Origin: Melieria omissa
Lineage: Eukaryota > Arthropoda > Insecta > Diptera > Ulidiidae
Direction of reading: 5' to 3'
DNA: 64,000 nt
Assembly: GCA_963971225.1 (NCBI GenBank)
Contig: OZ020267.1
Location: forward strand, 152,263,920-152,327,919
Numbering within the stretch: position 1 is the first letter of the stretch; each line of letters starts with the position of its first letter. A program made the translations under genes and the position numbers. The notes beneath the pieces were generated by a model. That model worked only from the letters and a program-made list of their open reading frames with translations. It was not told where the DNA came from and searched no databases. Positions 1-10,465 of this stretch are shown piece after piece.

Positions 1-218
1 ATTAGTTTCTACTAAGAAAATATTAAGTTCGAGAGATGAAGAGGAGAACAGAAGACCTTCTCTCTCACAATTGTACAACATAAATTTATTTTCACTAAAA
101 ATATTAAAAAAAAAACCAGGTCAATATTAGTTTCTACTAAGAAAAAAGATGAAGAGTCAGGACCAGGAGACCTTCTCTCACATTTGTACAAAATAATTTC
201 CTTTTCACGTAAAATATG
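1..218. repeat. imperfect direct duplication, about 125-bp period
   Basis: Two related copies begin with the same 20 bases (1 and 126). Both continue through a GATGAAGAG-type block, ACCTTCTCTC, a TTGTACAA block and TTTTCAC. The second copy is shorter by small deletions. There is no coding signal, and the short frames across it are not credible genes. The window edge cuts the left side, so the array may extend further. Confidence 0.7.
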
Positions 219-277
219 AAAAACTAAGTAAATCTGAGTTTTCGGATAAGGTTTTTTCACAAGGACATTCCACGGAT

Positions 278-606
278 TTAACCGTTTGGCAGCTACGCAG
301 CGCCATCGCGCTTCGATATTTCGTCTCTAAAACAGCTGAGCGGCGCGATAGCGCTGCCATTTCAGTGCAAGTTTGTCGATCGTCGTGTGAGGTTGTTTCT
401 TGCCGTTCATGTGTTTTATAAATAAAAGTGTTCTTTCTCAAGTTTAAAAAGTAAGATACATCAGTTTTTATTTTTTAAATATTGTTTTTAAAACTTTTTT
501 TTCGCATTGAAAAACGTAGCCATGTCGAGTGATGACTTTTCTATGAATTTTCTATAGCAGTTTTGGAATGTATTAGCATTTTGATAGTTAGCTGCCAAAC
601 GGTTAA
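278..606. mobile_element. piggyBac-like MITE with TTAA target duplication
   Basis: The segment 282-602 (321 bp) has 13-bp perfect terminal inverted repeats: CCGTTTGGCAGCT at the left, and its reverse complement at 590-602. TTAA flanks it on both sides (278-281 and 603-606). TTAA target duplications are the hallmark of the piggyBac superfamily. There is no transposase frame, so it is non-autonomous. A near-perfect inner inverted repeat (about 298-311 against 344-357) could fold the left end into a hairpin. The family assignment rests only on the TTAA and the terminal repeats. Confidence 0.65.
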
Positions 607-966
607 CATGCTACCATCGGTTATTTTTTCCTCATACTTTTTCCCCCTTCTTGGTTCAGTCTTCCAAGAAGCATAGGACCCAAATAAATGTTTTTTTTCT
701 TTGAACAGTCAACAAAGTTACTCAAACAGCTTTTTATCAATGACTTTTGCATATATTTAGGAACCATTAATCAATCTTGTTTAGTTGTCATTTCTAATAT
801 TTGCATCTTTTCCACTTCTCTAGAAAGCATAGGGCCCCAAAAACCCCTAATGCCTCATGAAGATTTCGTTAATCTAATTTTTCTTTTTCTTATTATTTGC
901 TGCTCTTCTCAAACAACAAAACATATAACAAATCTTACAAAAATAACCAAAAAATTGATATTTATG
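607..966. other. AT-rich spacer without recognisable gene
   Basis: The spacer between two small inverted-repeat elements is T-rich and low in complexity. An open frame at 688-969 is AT-driven and runs into the next element's terminus, so I do not call it. Confidence 0.5.
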
Positions 967-1376
967 TAAGGAGTGCGTCGTTAAAAATTGTGACATCGAA
1001 AAATTAAAACATCTCAGCAACCACTAGTCCAATTTTTTAAAAGTCTTGTTTTATATAACATGTCTTTTATGTAGATTTTGGAATTTATTAGAAAAAAATT
1101 ATAATAAATTTTCAAGTGTAAATTTTCTAACTTTTTCTGGAATACCCCTTATGAGGGCTTTCATTTTTCCTTGTTAATTTTATCATTTATCATCATTTTC
1201 GCATTTTATCACTACCATTTTATCATCAAATACTCATTCAATGCTATAAATGGGCATAAACTATTCAATGACAAAGTTTTCATGGCTCACCTGATCAAAG
1301 AAAGTTTAATTTGGATTTGTATTAACGAAGTTATTAGAAAAATGGCATGTCACAATTTTTAACGACGCACTCCTTA
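967..1376. mobile_element. TA-flanked MITE with 28-bp perfect TIRs
   Basis: The element 969-1374 is 406 bp long. Its first 28 bases (969-996, starting AGGAGTGCGTCG) recur exactly as the reverse complement at 1347-1374. The dinucleotide TA flanks both ends (967-968 and 1375-1376), as expected for a Tc1/mariner target duplication. The interior is AT-rich with no meaningful frame, so this is a non-autonomous element. The perfect TIRs suggest a relatively young insertion, or selection on the ends by a transposase acting in trans. No matching autonomous copy lies in this window. Confidence 0.75.
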
Positions 1377-2528
1377 TATTAAATTTCTCAAACATTTTGC
1401 ATCGTTCAAAATTACTTGAATAAACTTTTAAATTTTTATATGTTTTTTCTTCGTTCAAAAGACTCTCAGTCAGTAAACTGTACCTTGGCAAGTTCTCATG
1501 TATTACTTTATTTAAATTAAACTCTGCTTTAAATCGAATTTCAAAATACAATAAATACAGTATTTTTTATCAAAACTTCGCAGGCAGATCGATTTTAAAT
1601 TGACATTGAGTTGAAAACCATTTCCAGTGCATTAGAAGGACGCGTCTTTAGGCACTTCACTCAATAGGAAGCCATTTAATGTGGCACGGCTGAACGCGTT
1701 TAGGCCATTTAGGGCATTTACCACAACATACGAGCACATTGGCATTAGAGATGACAACTTGAATAATGCTACGAAAACTGTGTCATATGTAAAGTGACAA
1801 ATTTTTTTAATTTTTTTTATTATTTTGTATTATTTTTTTATTATTTTTTATTATTTTACTATTTGTAATTATTTTTTATTATTTTTTATTAATTAGTAAA
1901 AATCATACACCATCAAGTAGAGCAGCAGAGCTCGAATTCTAATGATCTAGAAACCTTAAAACTTTATAATTAAACCTTTTATGAAATGTTTTGTTAAACA
2001 AAAAACTATTCCTAATAAATATAAATGAAACCATTTCATAAAAATTTGTTGAACAAAAAATTATTCGTAATAAATATAAAGTCTGACTTTTGATTGGGCT
2101 TTGGCTTTTGATGCTTTGATGCTCTCTGTAAAAATAGTGATGCTTAAGCGGAGAATAAACATTTCTATACTAAAGATACAAATACCTACTTATTTCTTTT
2201 ATAATTCTTTTTTTGTTTCCAACTAACGAACTATGAAACTATTGGGAGTTCAAGCATTCTACAAGCATTTCTAGAAAAGAAAAAAATTAATTTGTAAGCA
2301 CCGAACTAATAGTTGAGCTTCTTCAAGTTAGAAAATCGCAATCTCTATAAATATATTCTCTAAAAATTCCAAAAATTCCGACATCATCTTAAGGACCAAA
2401 ATATACCATCACTAAGGCCCTAAATTTACATCGCTTCAAAAAAAACTAACAAGAAATACTTGGCATACTTTTACGCGAACGCCTCAACAAATGCGAACAG
2501 CACGCAAATCTAATTTGTTGCAGCATAA
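1375..2528. other. AT-rich non-coding stretch with simple and short direct repeats
   Basis: A T/TTA-rich low-complexity tract covers about 1797-1897. A 33-base block starting GTT(A/G)AACAAAAAA occurs twice, at 1993 and 2048 (55-bp period). I see no gene. Confidence 0.6.
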
Positions 2529-2553
2529 ATACACACACACACACACACACACA
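2529..2553. repeat. (AC)n microsatellite
   Basis: An uninterrupted run of CA dinucleotides, about twelve units long, in an otherwise mixed region. Confidence 0.9.
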
Positions 2554-2815
2554 TACAGACAGTACAAAATTAATACACCCCGACACGCCAGCTTACGGCC
2601 AGACAGGCTCAACGCTCATAGGTTTCTTATGCTGAAATTTCGATCCTTTTGGCAATGCAATCCGCCGTGGTTTCCCCATTGCCAACCACTTTTTTTTGAC
2701 TGAGCTTCGCTTCGATAACAAAAGATTCGACTTTGCTGTGCCTCAACATGCTTAAAAAATGCGTAGACACACATGTTAAATTATCTCATGGGTGCAATTT
2801 CATATGCCAACAATA

Positions 2816-2846
<31 letters not shown>

Positions 2847-4708
2847 GCCCCACACACCGACATCTATTTATCATATTGAATAATGTTTGCTGCGATGCGG
2901 CAGCGGTGGCGGCGCAAAAAAAGTTCCTGTAGCCGGCGCAACGTGTTAATGTTATGCTTCTATGAGTGTATGTGTGTGCGTATGCGTGTGTGTTCTACAT
3001 AAAAGAAATGCCAGCAACAACAACACGGCGTAATCAATTTAACTGATTCAACAGATTTATGGGGAGGCGACACGTGAATTTCTGTGGGCGCCCAAGCACT
3101 GTTTAGCGATATTTCATGCGCATAGATCTGCAAGAAGGAATTCGAAATTACCAAAAAAAAAAACATACTAACACACATACACATTTGTGTTTTTATGACA
3201 TTTTCTTGCAATAGCAAAAATTTAAACGACACAAATCAACACTGCGGCGTCGTCACTTTACTCTAAGTCGGCAGCGACGGCGGCGCAAAGTAAGCAGCAG
3301 CAGCAGCAGCATCATCAATCACAATTTAAGATGATTTTACTCCCCGCATCGGCCCACTGCACCCGCCCTACACACTCGGTCGCTGTTGCCTTTTGCCTTT
3401 TGCGCCCCTGCGTGCGCTGTCAACATACGCGCGACTCTCACTTACGGCATTATAATTTAGACGCCGCTGCTGTCGTGCCCCAACACCGGCAGCGGCAACA
3501 GCAACAGCAAAAGACAGGTCGCCTGCCACCGCGACACGTACAAATGTTCGCTTCCGCAGCCGCCCTGCTCTCACCTACTCTGCGTCGCTACACCTGCAAC
3601 ATTTTGTGCCTTTTCACGTTAAGTGCCTCCGCCTGCCTACCACGCCCGCTAGAATTTGCGTCGCACTCGTGTGTGAGTGTGAGTGTGTGTGTATTTTTGA
3701 AAAGTGCGCCAGAGGGCGCTCTCGTGTTTTCGCAAATGCTTACAAGCTTGTGACAATGCACATCCCCCACATTCCCCTCCAGCGACGCACATATGAGTGC
3801 AAGTGCAAATACATACACATACACGACCTATGTGTATATGTGTGTGTGTGTGTGTATTTCACATTTACACTTGCAGCAATCAAGTTGTAAGTGCGTGTTT
3901 AGCGTCTTTAATGATTGTGTAATATTTGCTTATTTGCTGTTGCTGCCGTCATTTTGACTCCAACTGTCATTGTTGTTGTCATTTTATTATTATTATTTTC
4001 TTTGTCACATACATTTTTCATGCGTTTATTTGTATTTTGTTTCAGTCAGCCAAATGAAGGTAATTTTTGCAACGACACGGACAGACAACAACGTTGCCAA
4101 CATATAAATGTCCCACATATTCTCACACAAATGCATATTACATACATACATTTTTTTGTTTGTATGCAGAGAGAGGAAATTTTTGAACTTTTATTTTTGT
4201 TGAGGAAATTGAATTTTGCTTTATAAACTTTATAAAGTCTACTTCAAGGCACTGCAGCCACGGCGTGTGCGACTGCAAAAGAATCAAGTCGAAGATGCGC
4301 GCAACAACTGCTGCCAATGCCGTGAATGGGTAAATGTTGCGAGTGCTGTTTTATGTTAGTTTGGTGAAAGCGCAAATACTGCAGTCTTACTCTGACTTGG
4401 CGAACAATATTACCTGCACTGATTAAATTGTGTCGAACGAATTGGCACAATGCGAGTGAAAGTATTCACTTGAGGAAATAATAACTGAGGAAAGAATCTC
4501 CGGGCCGAAACTTGTCAGTGATCCAGGAAGTGTAGAATGTATCCTTTCGTCTTCTCGTTTGAACCGAAACTTTGAGGGAAGTCAATGGAAGAAAGAAGAT
4601 GTAGATAGTCTCTTCGACTGTCTGCCGAGGAACGGGCTTGAAATAAGAACAAGGAGGAAGGCGCTGAGTTCAACCTCTATGTCAGTCTTAATTGCATTAA
4701 GCTCTATA
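2554..4708. other. moderately GC-rich non-coding stretch with microsatellites
   Basis: CAG/CAA clusters (2817-2845, 3295-3312) and GT-rich runs (about 2966-2992, 3670-3692, 3836-3857) are spread through the stretch. A 140-codon open frame at 3331-3753 has no recognisable domain and biased, repetitive composition, so I do not call it. A pyrimidine-tract acceptor near 4045 is followed about 14 bases later by a GT. This is too little to call a microexon. Confidence 0.45.
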
Positions 4709-4800
4709 GGTCAGGTTAGGTCGAACTGGTTGGCCGCATTGGCCACACTTGGACCCTGTTGAGTCTAACTTTAGTGGTTGGAAAGTTATTACAAAATAAG
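4709..4800 (-). mobile_element. probable LINE 3'-tail fragment
   Basis: On the minus strand this reads CAACAGGGTCC, then a short spacer, then CCTAACCTGACC. The same combination of CAACAGGGTCC and CCTAACCT occurs at 46660-46692 on the plus strand, so this is a dispersed repeat. Tails ending in CCTAACCT-like repeats are common at the 3' ends of fly LINEs. That interpretation is inference, because no reverse-transcriptase sequence is attached. Confidence 0.35.
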
Positions 4801-4835
4801 CGGAAGCTGAAGCGGAAGTACAAAATTCTAATTTA

Positions 4836-5173
4836 TTTGAGTATCTTCTTCTTCTTGACTGGCACGACAGCCCGATTACGAGACTAAGGCCTAGCTACCC
4901 TCAACCAACCGTGTTGTGCTTGCGAATGTTTTTACAAGGCTGGAAGGGACCTACAGTTTTATGCCGACTCCGAACGGCGAGTTGGGAGCTTTTTCATAGG
5001 CAATTTTACTCTCAGAGGTTTGCCATTTCCTGCTGAGAGGACAGCCGCCGAAAGAAAAATAGTTTTTTTTCTTTTTTTCGGTGTTAACGCAACAGAGTAT
5101 TGAACTCGCGGAGTCTTGTCTCGCGGCCCAACGCACTAGTCAGCTGAGCTACGGCGGCTGCTTTTTGAATATC
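4836..5173 (-). mobile_element. tRNA-derived SINE, minus strand
   Basis: Read on the minus strand, the element starts near 5163 with a tRNA-like head. Its box A is TAGCTCAGCTGACTAG (plus 5136-5151) and its box B is GAGTTCAATACTC (plus 5095-5107). An unrelated body of about 200 bp follows, containing CGTTCGGAGTCGGCATAAAA, and the element ends in an (AAG)n tail at plus 4846-4857. It is flanked by a near-perfect 10-bp duplication: TTTGAGTATC at 4836-4845 and TTTGAATATC at 5164-5173 (9 of 10). An internal RNA polymerase III promoter, a tail and a target duplication together define a SINE. The A-to-G difference in the duplication and the degenerate boxes suggest an old copy. Confidence 0.75.
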
Positions 5174-6010
5174 AGTATTTTGAATAATAAAAAGATGCAA
5201 AATCAATGAAGCGAGAATAATGCAATTTTGACACGTGATCAAGGAGATTTTGGGTTTTAACATAATTACTTTTCAAGAAAATTCTATATAAATTTTAAAG
5301 GATATAAAAGATTAAAAGTTTCAAAGGACTTTTTTTATATTCGGTTTTTACAAATAGATAAAAAATACATTTTATTTAAATGATTGAGTCTTTTCTCTTT
5401 CATTTGATATATATATCGAAACATTCTATCGAGGCTAAGTATTTTTTGTAATTTTTTATTTTTTATTCCCTTCAAAGTTTGAAGTGCTTTTAAAAGGACA
5501 AAGGATGTAGAAATGAAAAACTGAGTACGCAGTAGTATGTTTGGTCTTAAGTTTCACGCCCACATGGAGTTTTTTCGGTGTGAAAATTTTTTAATTTTTG
5601 TCGCACGGTATAAAAATTTCTTCATCAATCATCAATCATCATCTTCAATTTCATAAAATTTGTTAAAAATGTTTTTGTTTAAAATTTGTGTATTGAACAT
5701 GAGAGATGTTTAAATTTAAGTTGAAAATTTAAGTGCGAAACTTTGCTTTATTTTTAAATGCACATGTAAAGAAAAACCTTCCACTAAACGCGTAAACCTC
5801 TGTTTCAAACTTACACATATAAATGCTCAGTTTAACGTTTCAAACTAAAACTTTAACTTGAAGCCAAAAAAAAACTTTATTTCCAAAACCATTTCTGCAT
5901 GTTGCATGTTGGCAACAAAATGGTAAATGACTAAATCATCAAACGCTTTTCAAAGTGTTCAAAAATTAATTGTCCTTTAAAAAAATTGAAACGAAAATTG
6001 AATTGCTGCC
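5174..6010. other. AT-rich non-coding stretch
   Basis: The sequence is AT-rich with short T runs and a small ATC-repeat near 5622-5642. No gene, inverted-repeat element or RNA gene is visible. Confidence 0.5.
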
Positions 6011-6950
6011 ATGCCGAAGTGCAGCTTCATAAATTGCCATCAATTAAGTCACCGACATGCCACAGGCAGCCATCAACGGCACATTGCCAGCTCCGCCCAG
6101 GCTGCGCCGAAGAAATTCAAATTAATTACGGGGAAGCAAAGTGCAATTAGCGCAGCATTAGCGCCGAAGCACAGCAGACAGTCAGTCAGCCAGCCAGCCA
6201 GACTGCGCAGTAACCATGCAACTTTCAAGTCGCAGCAGTAGACGAGCAGAGCAGAAGAAGAACTAAAGTATCCAAGAACTGAAGAGTAAGAGAAAGCCAA
6301 AAGGTGCTGCAGCGCTGTTGAAAGCTGAAATGACAACAAAATTGCAAAATCACTAAAATGTGGCAACACAGAGACAAAGTCATGAAGGCAGCGAGGCAAA
6401 CAAAACCCAACAGAAAAAGAATTGTTAAACAAAATGCAGCAGCAGCAGCAGTACAGCAACAACCACTGTTGAACTGGCAGAGAGCGACAGCCAACAACAC
6501 AACAAGAGGCACACAAAACGTGGAAGCGGCAAACTGCAAGAAAATCCACGCCAGGCCCATTAGCAGAATCAGCAAAGAAATGCAGACACTGTCAAAGAAG
6601 CGACTGCGCCGCGTCGTGCTGCGTCGCGCCAAGTCAGGCGGCAGACAGGCAAACAAGCAAACGTGCCAGCTGACAGGGAGACGTGCAGACGAATGTCTGC
6701 ACAAACAAAGCTGAATGCAAGCGGCGGCGAATGGCACAAAAGCGAAAGTCAAATGCAAGAAATGGAAAACTTGCAAAAGCGAACCGACAGACTGAACTGA
6801 TGAACAAACGAGACAGAGCGGCAAACACACTCGAGAACAATTGCCAGCGCGCGCTGAAGTGAAGTGCAATGAGGCAAAGACGTAGGCAGGAATTGAGCTT
6901 GAAAGTTGCGCTGCGCTTGCTGTAGAACAGAGGAAGACACAACAACAACA
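6011..6950 (+). other. possible leader (5'-UTR) exon ending at a splice donor
   Basis: The plus strand is rich in A, G and CAG/CAA triplets, which is typical of long untranslated leader exons in flies. It ends at ACAACA|GTAAGTAAGT, with the donor GT at 6951-6952, matching the donor consensus very well. Short plus-strand frames with Ala/Gln runs (for example 6358-6714) show no domain. A long minus-strand frame across the same region is explained by strand-asymmetric composition. Whether this is an exon at all cannot be decided from sequence alone. Confidence 0.2.
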
Positions 6951-7434
6951 GTAAGTAAGTATAGCAGTGCAACAAATAGGCCACAACTGATACCGTTCGA
7001 AAGGCGTTGTGGCATAGGCAGCGCACAAAACAGGCAATCGAGGCAACAGATACGACGCGTCGGCTGCAGTCGACGTTTGAGGAATACTAAAAGAAGAAGA
7101 AGTTTGAGGCAAGAAGAAGAGCAGCACAAGAGCGTAATAAGTTGATGTTAAGAAAAGTGGGGGGAAATATGGAGAATGAGTAGTTGGAGTGGGCTGTGTT
7201 GAAGAAAACAAGAAGTATTGTAATGAAGAGACGTGAGCAGCAAAGCAACAGGGGAGTAAGGAGAGGCAGGCAGCGACACAAGAACTGTGGCAGCGCATTT
7301 GGCAGCTATGCCGGCAATGAATACAGAAATGCCACACATTTGTTGCTCACATGGCAGTTGTTGCGGACAGACGGCGACAACCAATTCACTACATTTATTA
7401 TTGTTGTTGTTATTGGTAGTTGGCGGCATTCAGA

Positions 7435-8640
7435 AGAAGTCTTTGAGAGAGATGAACGTTGGCAATTGAAATTCAATCTGGCACCAAATTCTCGACACTG
7501 GAGATAGGAAAATTTGAAGTCAAAAAGTATAACGCTTGAGCCAAAATTTTAAATTGAATTTGTTATGAAAAGTGACTTCTTAAACCTTTCGATCCCGAAT
7601 TTTACCCTGTGTCTCGATATTACTTTTTGGTATTTAAATCATGAAACACTTTTCTAATAAGTGAGCACACGACATTTGAAGTCGCCACGCCTCTTTGTTA
7701 GAGTTCTATAGCTAGTTTACTTTTGAACACTTTAAGCTTTAAACGGGTTAAATAAATTTTGTATCAATATTTTCTAATTACAGAAAAATTTTTTCATATT
7801 TATGGAAAAATACAAAATTATCACTTTTTGATTTTATTTAACCAGGGTTTTGATCAAACGCGCCCAATTCGTAGACTTCAATTAGAACACAAATTTTCCC
7901 TGATACTGCTGCAAATTATTGGAAATTATTTTGGAGATAACAATAAAATTTTTGTAATTTGCCTTGAATTCACTTCTAAAAATATTAATTTGTTGGTGCC
8001 TTTTTAAATTAAACCCATAAATCAATCGTAGCTTTTGCTATAAGATGACAATTGCTTTCAGGCAACTTTGGGGTCGAAAAGGTTAAAGTTGTCTCAGACA
8101 TAACCCATTAGTGATTTTGCGCTCTGTGCTCAACTATCAAAACATGTCAAGAAGCCGAGACTAGAAGATCTAACCAAGACCCAAGACATAGCAACGTTCT
8201 GAATTCAAAGAATCAAATCAACGAAAGCTGTGCTCGACCTGTGTGGAGCTGTGGAAACCGACAAATTTCAAGTCAGAAAAGTATGAGAAGAATTGGTTAA
8301 TAAAAGGGAATTGTTAAGGTTGGTTCAGGGGCTTTGCTTAACTATCAAAACATGCCAAGAACCCAAGACTAGAAGAACTAACCAAGACCCAAAATAAACC
8401 AACCCAAAACTAAGAACCAACTAGAACAGAAAAGGTGTTCAAGAGAGACGAACGTTGTGAATTGAAAGAATCAAACACAGTTTTAGTTCAATCTGAAACA
8501 AAATTATCAGCACTGGAGAGCGAAAAATTTAAAGTCAAAAAATTATAAGAATTGGTTATTAAAACTGATTTCTTAGAGTTGTTTCAGACATAACCGATTA
8601 GGGGGTTTGCGCTCTTTACTCAATCATCAACCTTTTTCGT
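7435..8640. repeat. degenerate 230-260-bp tandem repeat, three to four copies
   Basis: Related units share ordered blocks: GA(T/C)GAACGTTG, then AATTGAAA, then TCAATCTG, then ACTGGAGA, then AAAGTCAAAAA, then GTTGTCTCAGACATAACC and TTTGCGCTC. Copies lie at about 7440-8180 (interrupted by a transposon at 7584-8082), 8180-8440 and 8440-8640. The anchor before GTTGTCTCAG sits at 8083, 8313 and 8573, giving spacings of 230 and 260 bp. Nothing in it is coding. Confidence 0.7.
7580..8086. mobile_element. piggyBac-like non-autonomous element inside a tandem repeat
   Basis: The element 7584-8082 (499 bp) is flanked by TTAA at 7580-7583 and 8083-8086. Its ends are imperfect inverted repeats: ACCTTTCGATCCC at the left against CCTTTTCGACCCC read inward from the right. 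The decisive evidence is the neighbouring repeat units. Joining the left flank GACTTCTTAA to the right flank AGTTGTCTCAG reproduces the uninterrupted sequence GATTTCTTAGAGTTGTTTCAG at 8564-8584, with only small changes. Removing the element and one TTAA therefore restores the repeat. There is no transposase frame, so it is a non-autonomous copy. The superfamily is inferred from the TTAA. Confidence 0.75.
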
Positions 8641-10185
8641 AGTTCCAACTTCCAGCCTACTCTCCCCAACCACTCATATTCCGCATGAAAATGTTTATGA
8701 ATTGGTTTATTTATTTATTGTTCAATTGTACAATCAACGTAGGGTATTCGATGTTCGCTATGGCGAATTGACTGTCTTCGACAGCGGCTGGCTGCCGCTG
8801 CTCAAGTGGTGCTCGCTGCTCTCGAGCACTTACATTACGTGTTTGGCAGTGTTCTTTAGTGCTGATGGTGCATTCGCGCACAAAACCGGGGCATTAGCCT
8901 CATCGCTGGGAGTGGTCGCAGAACTGCGCTCGGCGAACGCAAACCAGCCAGCGGCGGCAGCGGTAAACAGACTCAAATGCGAGCTGGCACAGTGGTGCGG
9001 CGGCTGTTGCTCGAGTGTCTGCTGCAATTTGCTGCTGCTGTGGCTTGTGTTGTTGTAGTTGTTTTTATGGTTGTGCTGCGCTTTGATGTCATGAATTGGT
9101 ATTTTGTTTAGGCGACGGAAATGCTCGGGCAGAATTTTTATGCTTTTCCGTCTCGTTGGCCGCATTCAGGCTTTGGCTGACATTCGAGTGCAGCGCATTG
9201 AAGTTCATGAATTTGTGTCGCACTGAAACAAATTGCCGACTGCTATTTTTACAAAAATAGCCAACATGAACATGATGACACAAATTTGATTTTGGCATTT
9301 GATGAGAACTTCAAATATGTTTGAAATCAAATGGATTGGAAAATATGTAAAGCGGTTTTTCCCCAGGCGCTCGTTGTGCATTTATTTATGTGTATGTATG
9401 TGTGTGTGTGTGTGCTTGAACTCAATATTCATTACGTACTCGACTGAGTGCTACATGATTTGCTATTAATTAAGCAACGAACACGTACGACAAAGCAACG
9501 GAAAATACTTGAAATCGAAACTATATTTTCACGTTTTCATGTCGCTGTCCAGTCGACGTAAATAAGTGATGAGCATGTGTCCATGTTGTTGTCAGCATTG
9601 TCGTTGTAGTTGTTGTTGTTGTTGCTCTTGCTTTAGTCATTTTTGCAGGTGTTATTGTGCTCAATGCTTGGACCGGAAATTGTACCAGCCAGACCAGCAT
9701 CAACCGAGACAGCAATGCACAATGGCTCGGAAAATTCATGGCAACAGGGGAATAGCCGAGAGTGAATGTCACAGTGTCAGCAAATCAAAATGCGCTCTTC
9801 ATAGCCGACAAGTTGAAAATCTTGTTTGCATAAATTTTGTATCTCTGTTTCACTGCCACTAAGTGGCAAAGAATAAAATTACAGACACAGTTTTGTTTGT
9901 ACATTTAATTCTTTGTTTTTACTATTTGGAAATACAATTGTACAACCAATTGTTTTATGTTATTTACTAAAAATTGTTCTCAATGCTCTTCTCCATCAAA
10001 GCAATCGACTCTCTGCTAATTTGCTGCTGCTGCCACTGTACAATAAAATCTGATCGCATTTCATTGTCGATTGAGAAAGCCAAAACAGTTTGAAATGTTT
10101 TTCATTCAAAACGAAAATTCGTAATTTGCTGACAGTTGTTGTGCGCTTTGACTTTGTTTATCGACCCACACAATTTCGAACATCG
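8641..10185. other. mixed non-coding stretch
   Basis: A GC-richer patch lies at 8760-9060, with poly-Ala/Cys/Leu frames on both strands that look compositional. A (GT)n run is at about 9391-9414 and a TTG cluster at 9605-9630. Overlapping frames at 8702-9165 and 9521-9862 lack domains. I see no supported gene before 10186. Confidence 0.45.
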
Positions 10186-10398
10186 ATGACTGAGTGTCCT
10201 TGCTGCCATTACGAGGAGTGCCGCTGCCAGGAACAGCAATTCGTGTTTCTGAAGACGCCCGCCGTCATCTTCTCCATACTGATTTTACTGTTCATGATTT
10301 GCTTTTACGCGACAGCCGATCGCCAGCGGCAGAAGTTCCTCTACAGAATGAGACATGTCAAGATAAATCTGACATCTGAGCATTGCCCAAAAACTTGA
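10186..10398 (+). CDS. candidate Cys-rich single-pass membrane microprotein (70 aa)
   Basis: The frame begins at the first in-frame ATG (10186) and ends with TGA at 10396-10398. The N-terminus is Cys-rich (CPCCHYEECRC, residues 4-14). A short polar/hydrophobic linker follows, then one clear membrane segment at about residues 26-44 (VIFSILILLFMICFYATA), then a basic juxtamembrane stretch (DRQRQKFLYRMR). A potential N-glycosylation site (NLT) lies near the C-terminus. About 64% of codons end in G or C although the surroundings are AT-rich, which supports real coding sequence. An AATAAA signal follows about 60 bases after the stop. There is no signal peptide. The basic residues after the segment favour the Cys-rich end outside or in the lumen, which is an inference. 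I do not recognise the family. It could instead be a terminal exon, but no acceptor is obvious upstream. Confidence 0.55.
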   Translation: MTECPCCHYEECRCQEQQFVFLKTPAVIFSILILLFMICFYATADRQRQKFLYRMRHVKINLTSEHCPKT

Positions 10399-10459
10399 AG
10401 CGAGCGGCTGCTGTGTTCCTTTCACTGTTTGTTGATGATTGTTGTGCGCATTGTCGCCA

Positions 10460-10465
10460 AATAAA
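10460..10465 (+). terminator. AATAAA polyadenylation signal
   Basis: The canonical hexamer lies 62 bases after the stop codon of the small membrane ORF. A GT-rich stretch (TGTGCAATGTGTG, about 10494-10506) follows at a suitable distance for a downstream element. Its position relative to the ORF is the reason to call it. Confidence 0.45.

Noticed and set aside
3331..3753. Plus-strand frame of 140 codons
   Set aside because: The composition is biased by CAG and CA repeats, minus-strand frames overlap it, and no domain or intron signal supports it.
6225..7337. Minus-strand open frame of 370 codons, the longest in the window
   Set aside because: It is rich in Cys, Leu, Ser and Phe and lies opposite a purine-rich, CAA/CAG/GAA-rich plus strand in which the complements of stop codons are rare. 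It has no domain, overlaps several other open frames on both strands and shows no splice context.
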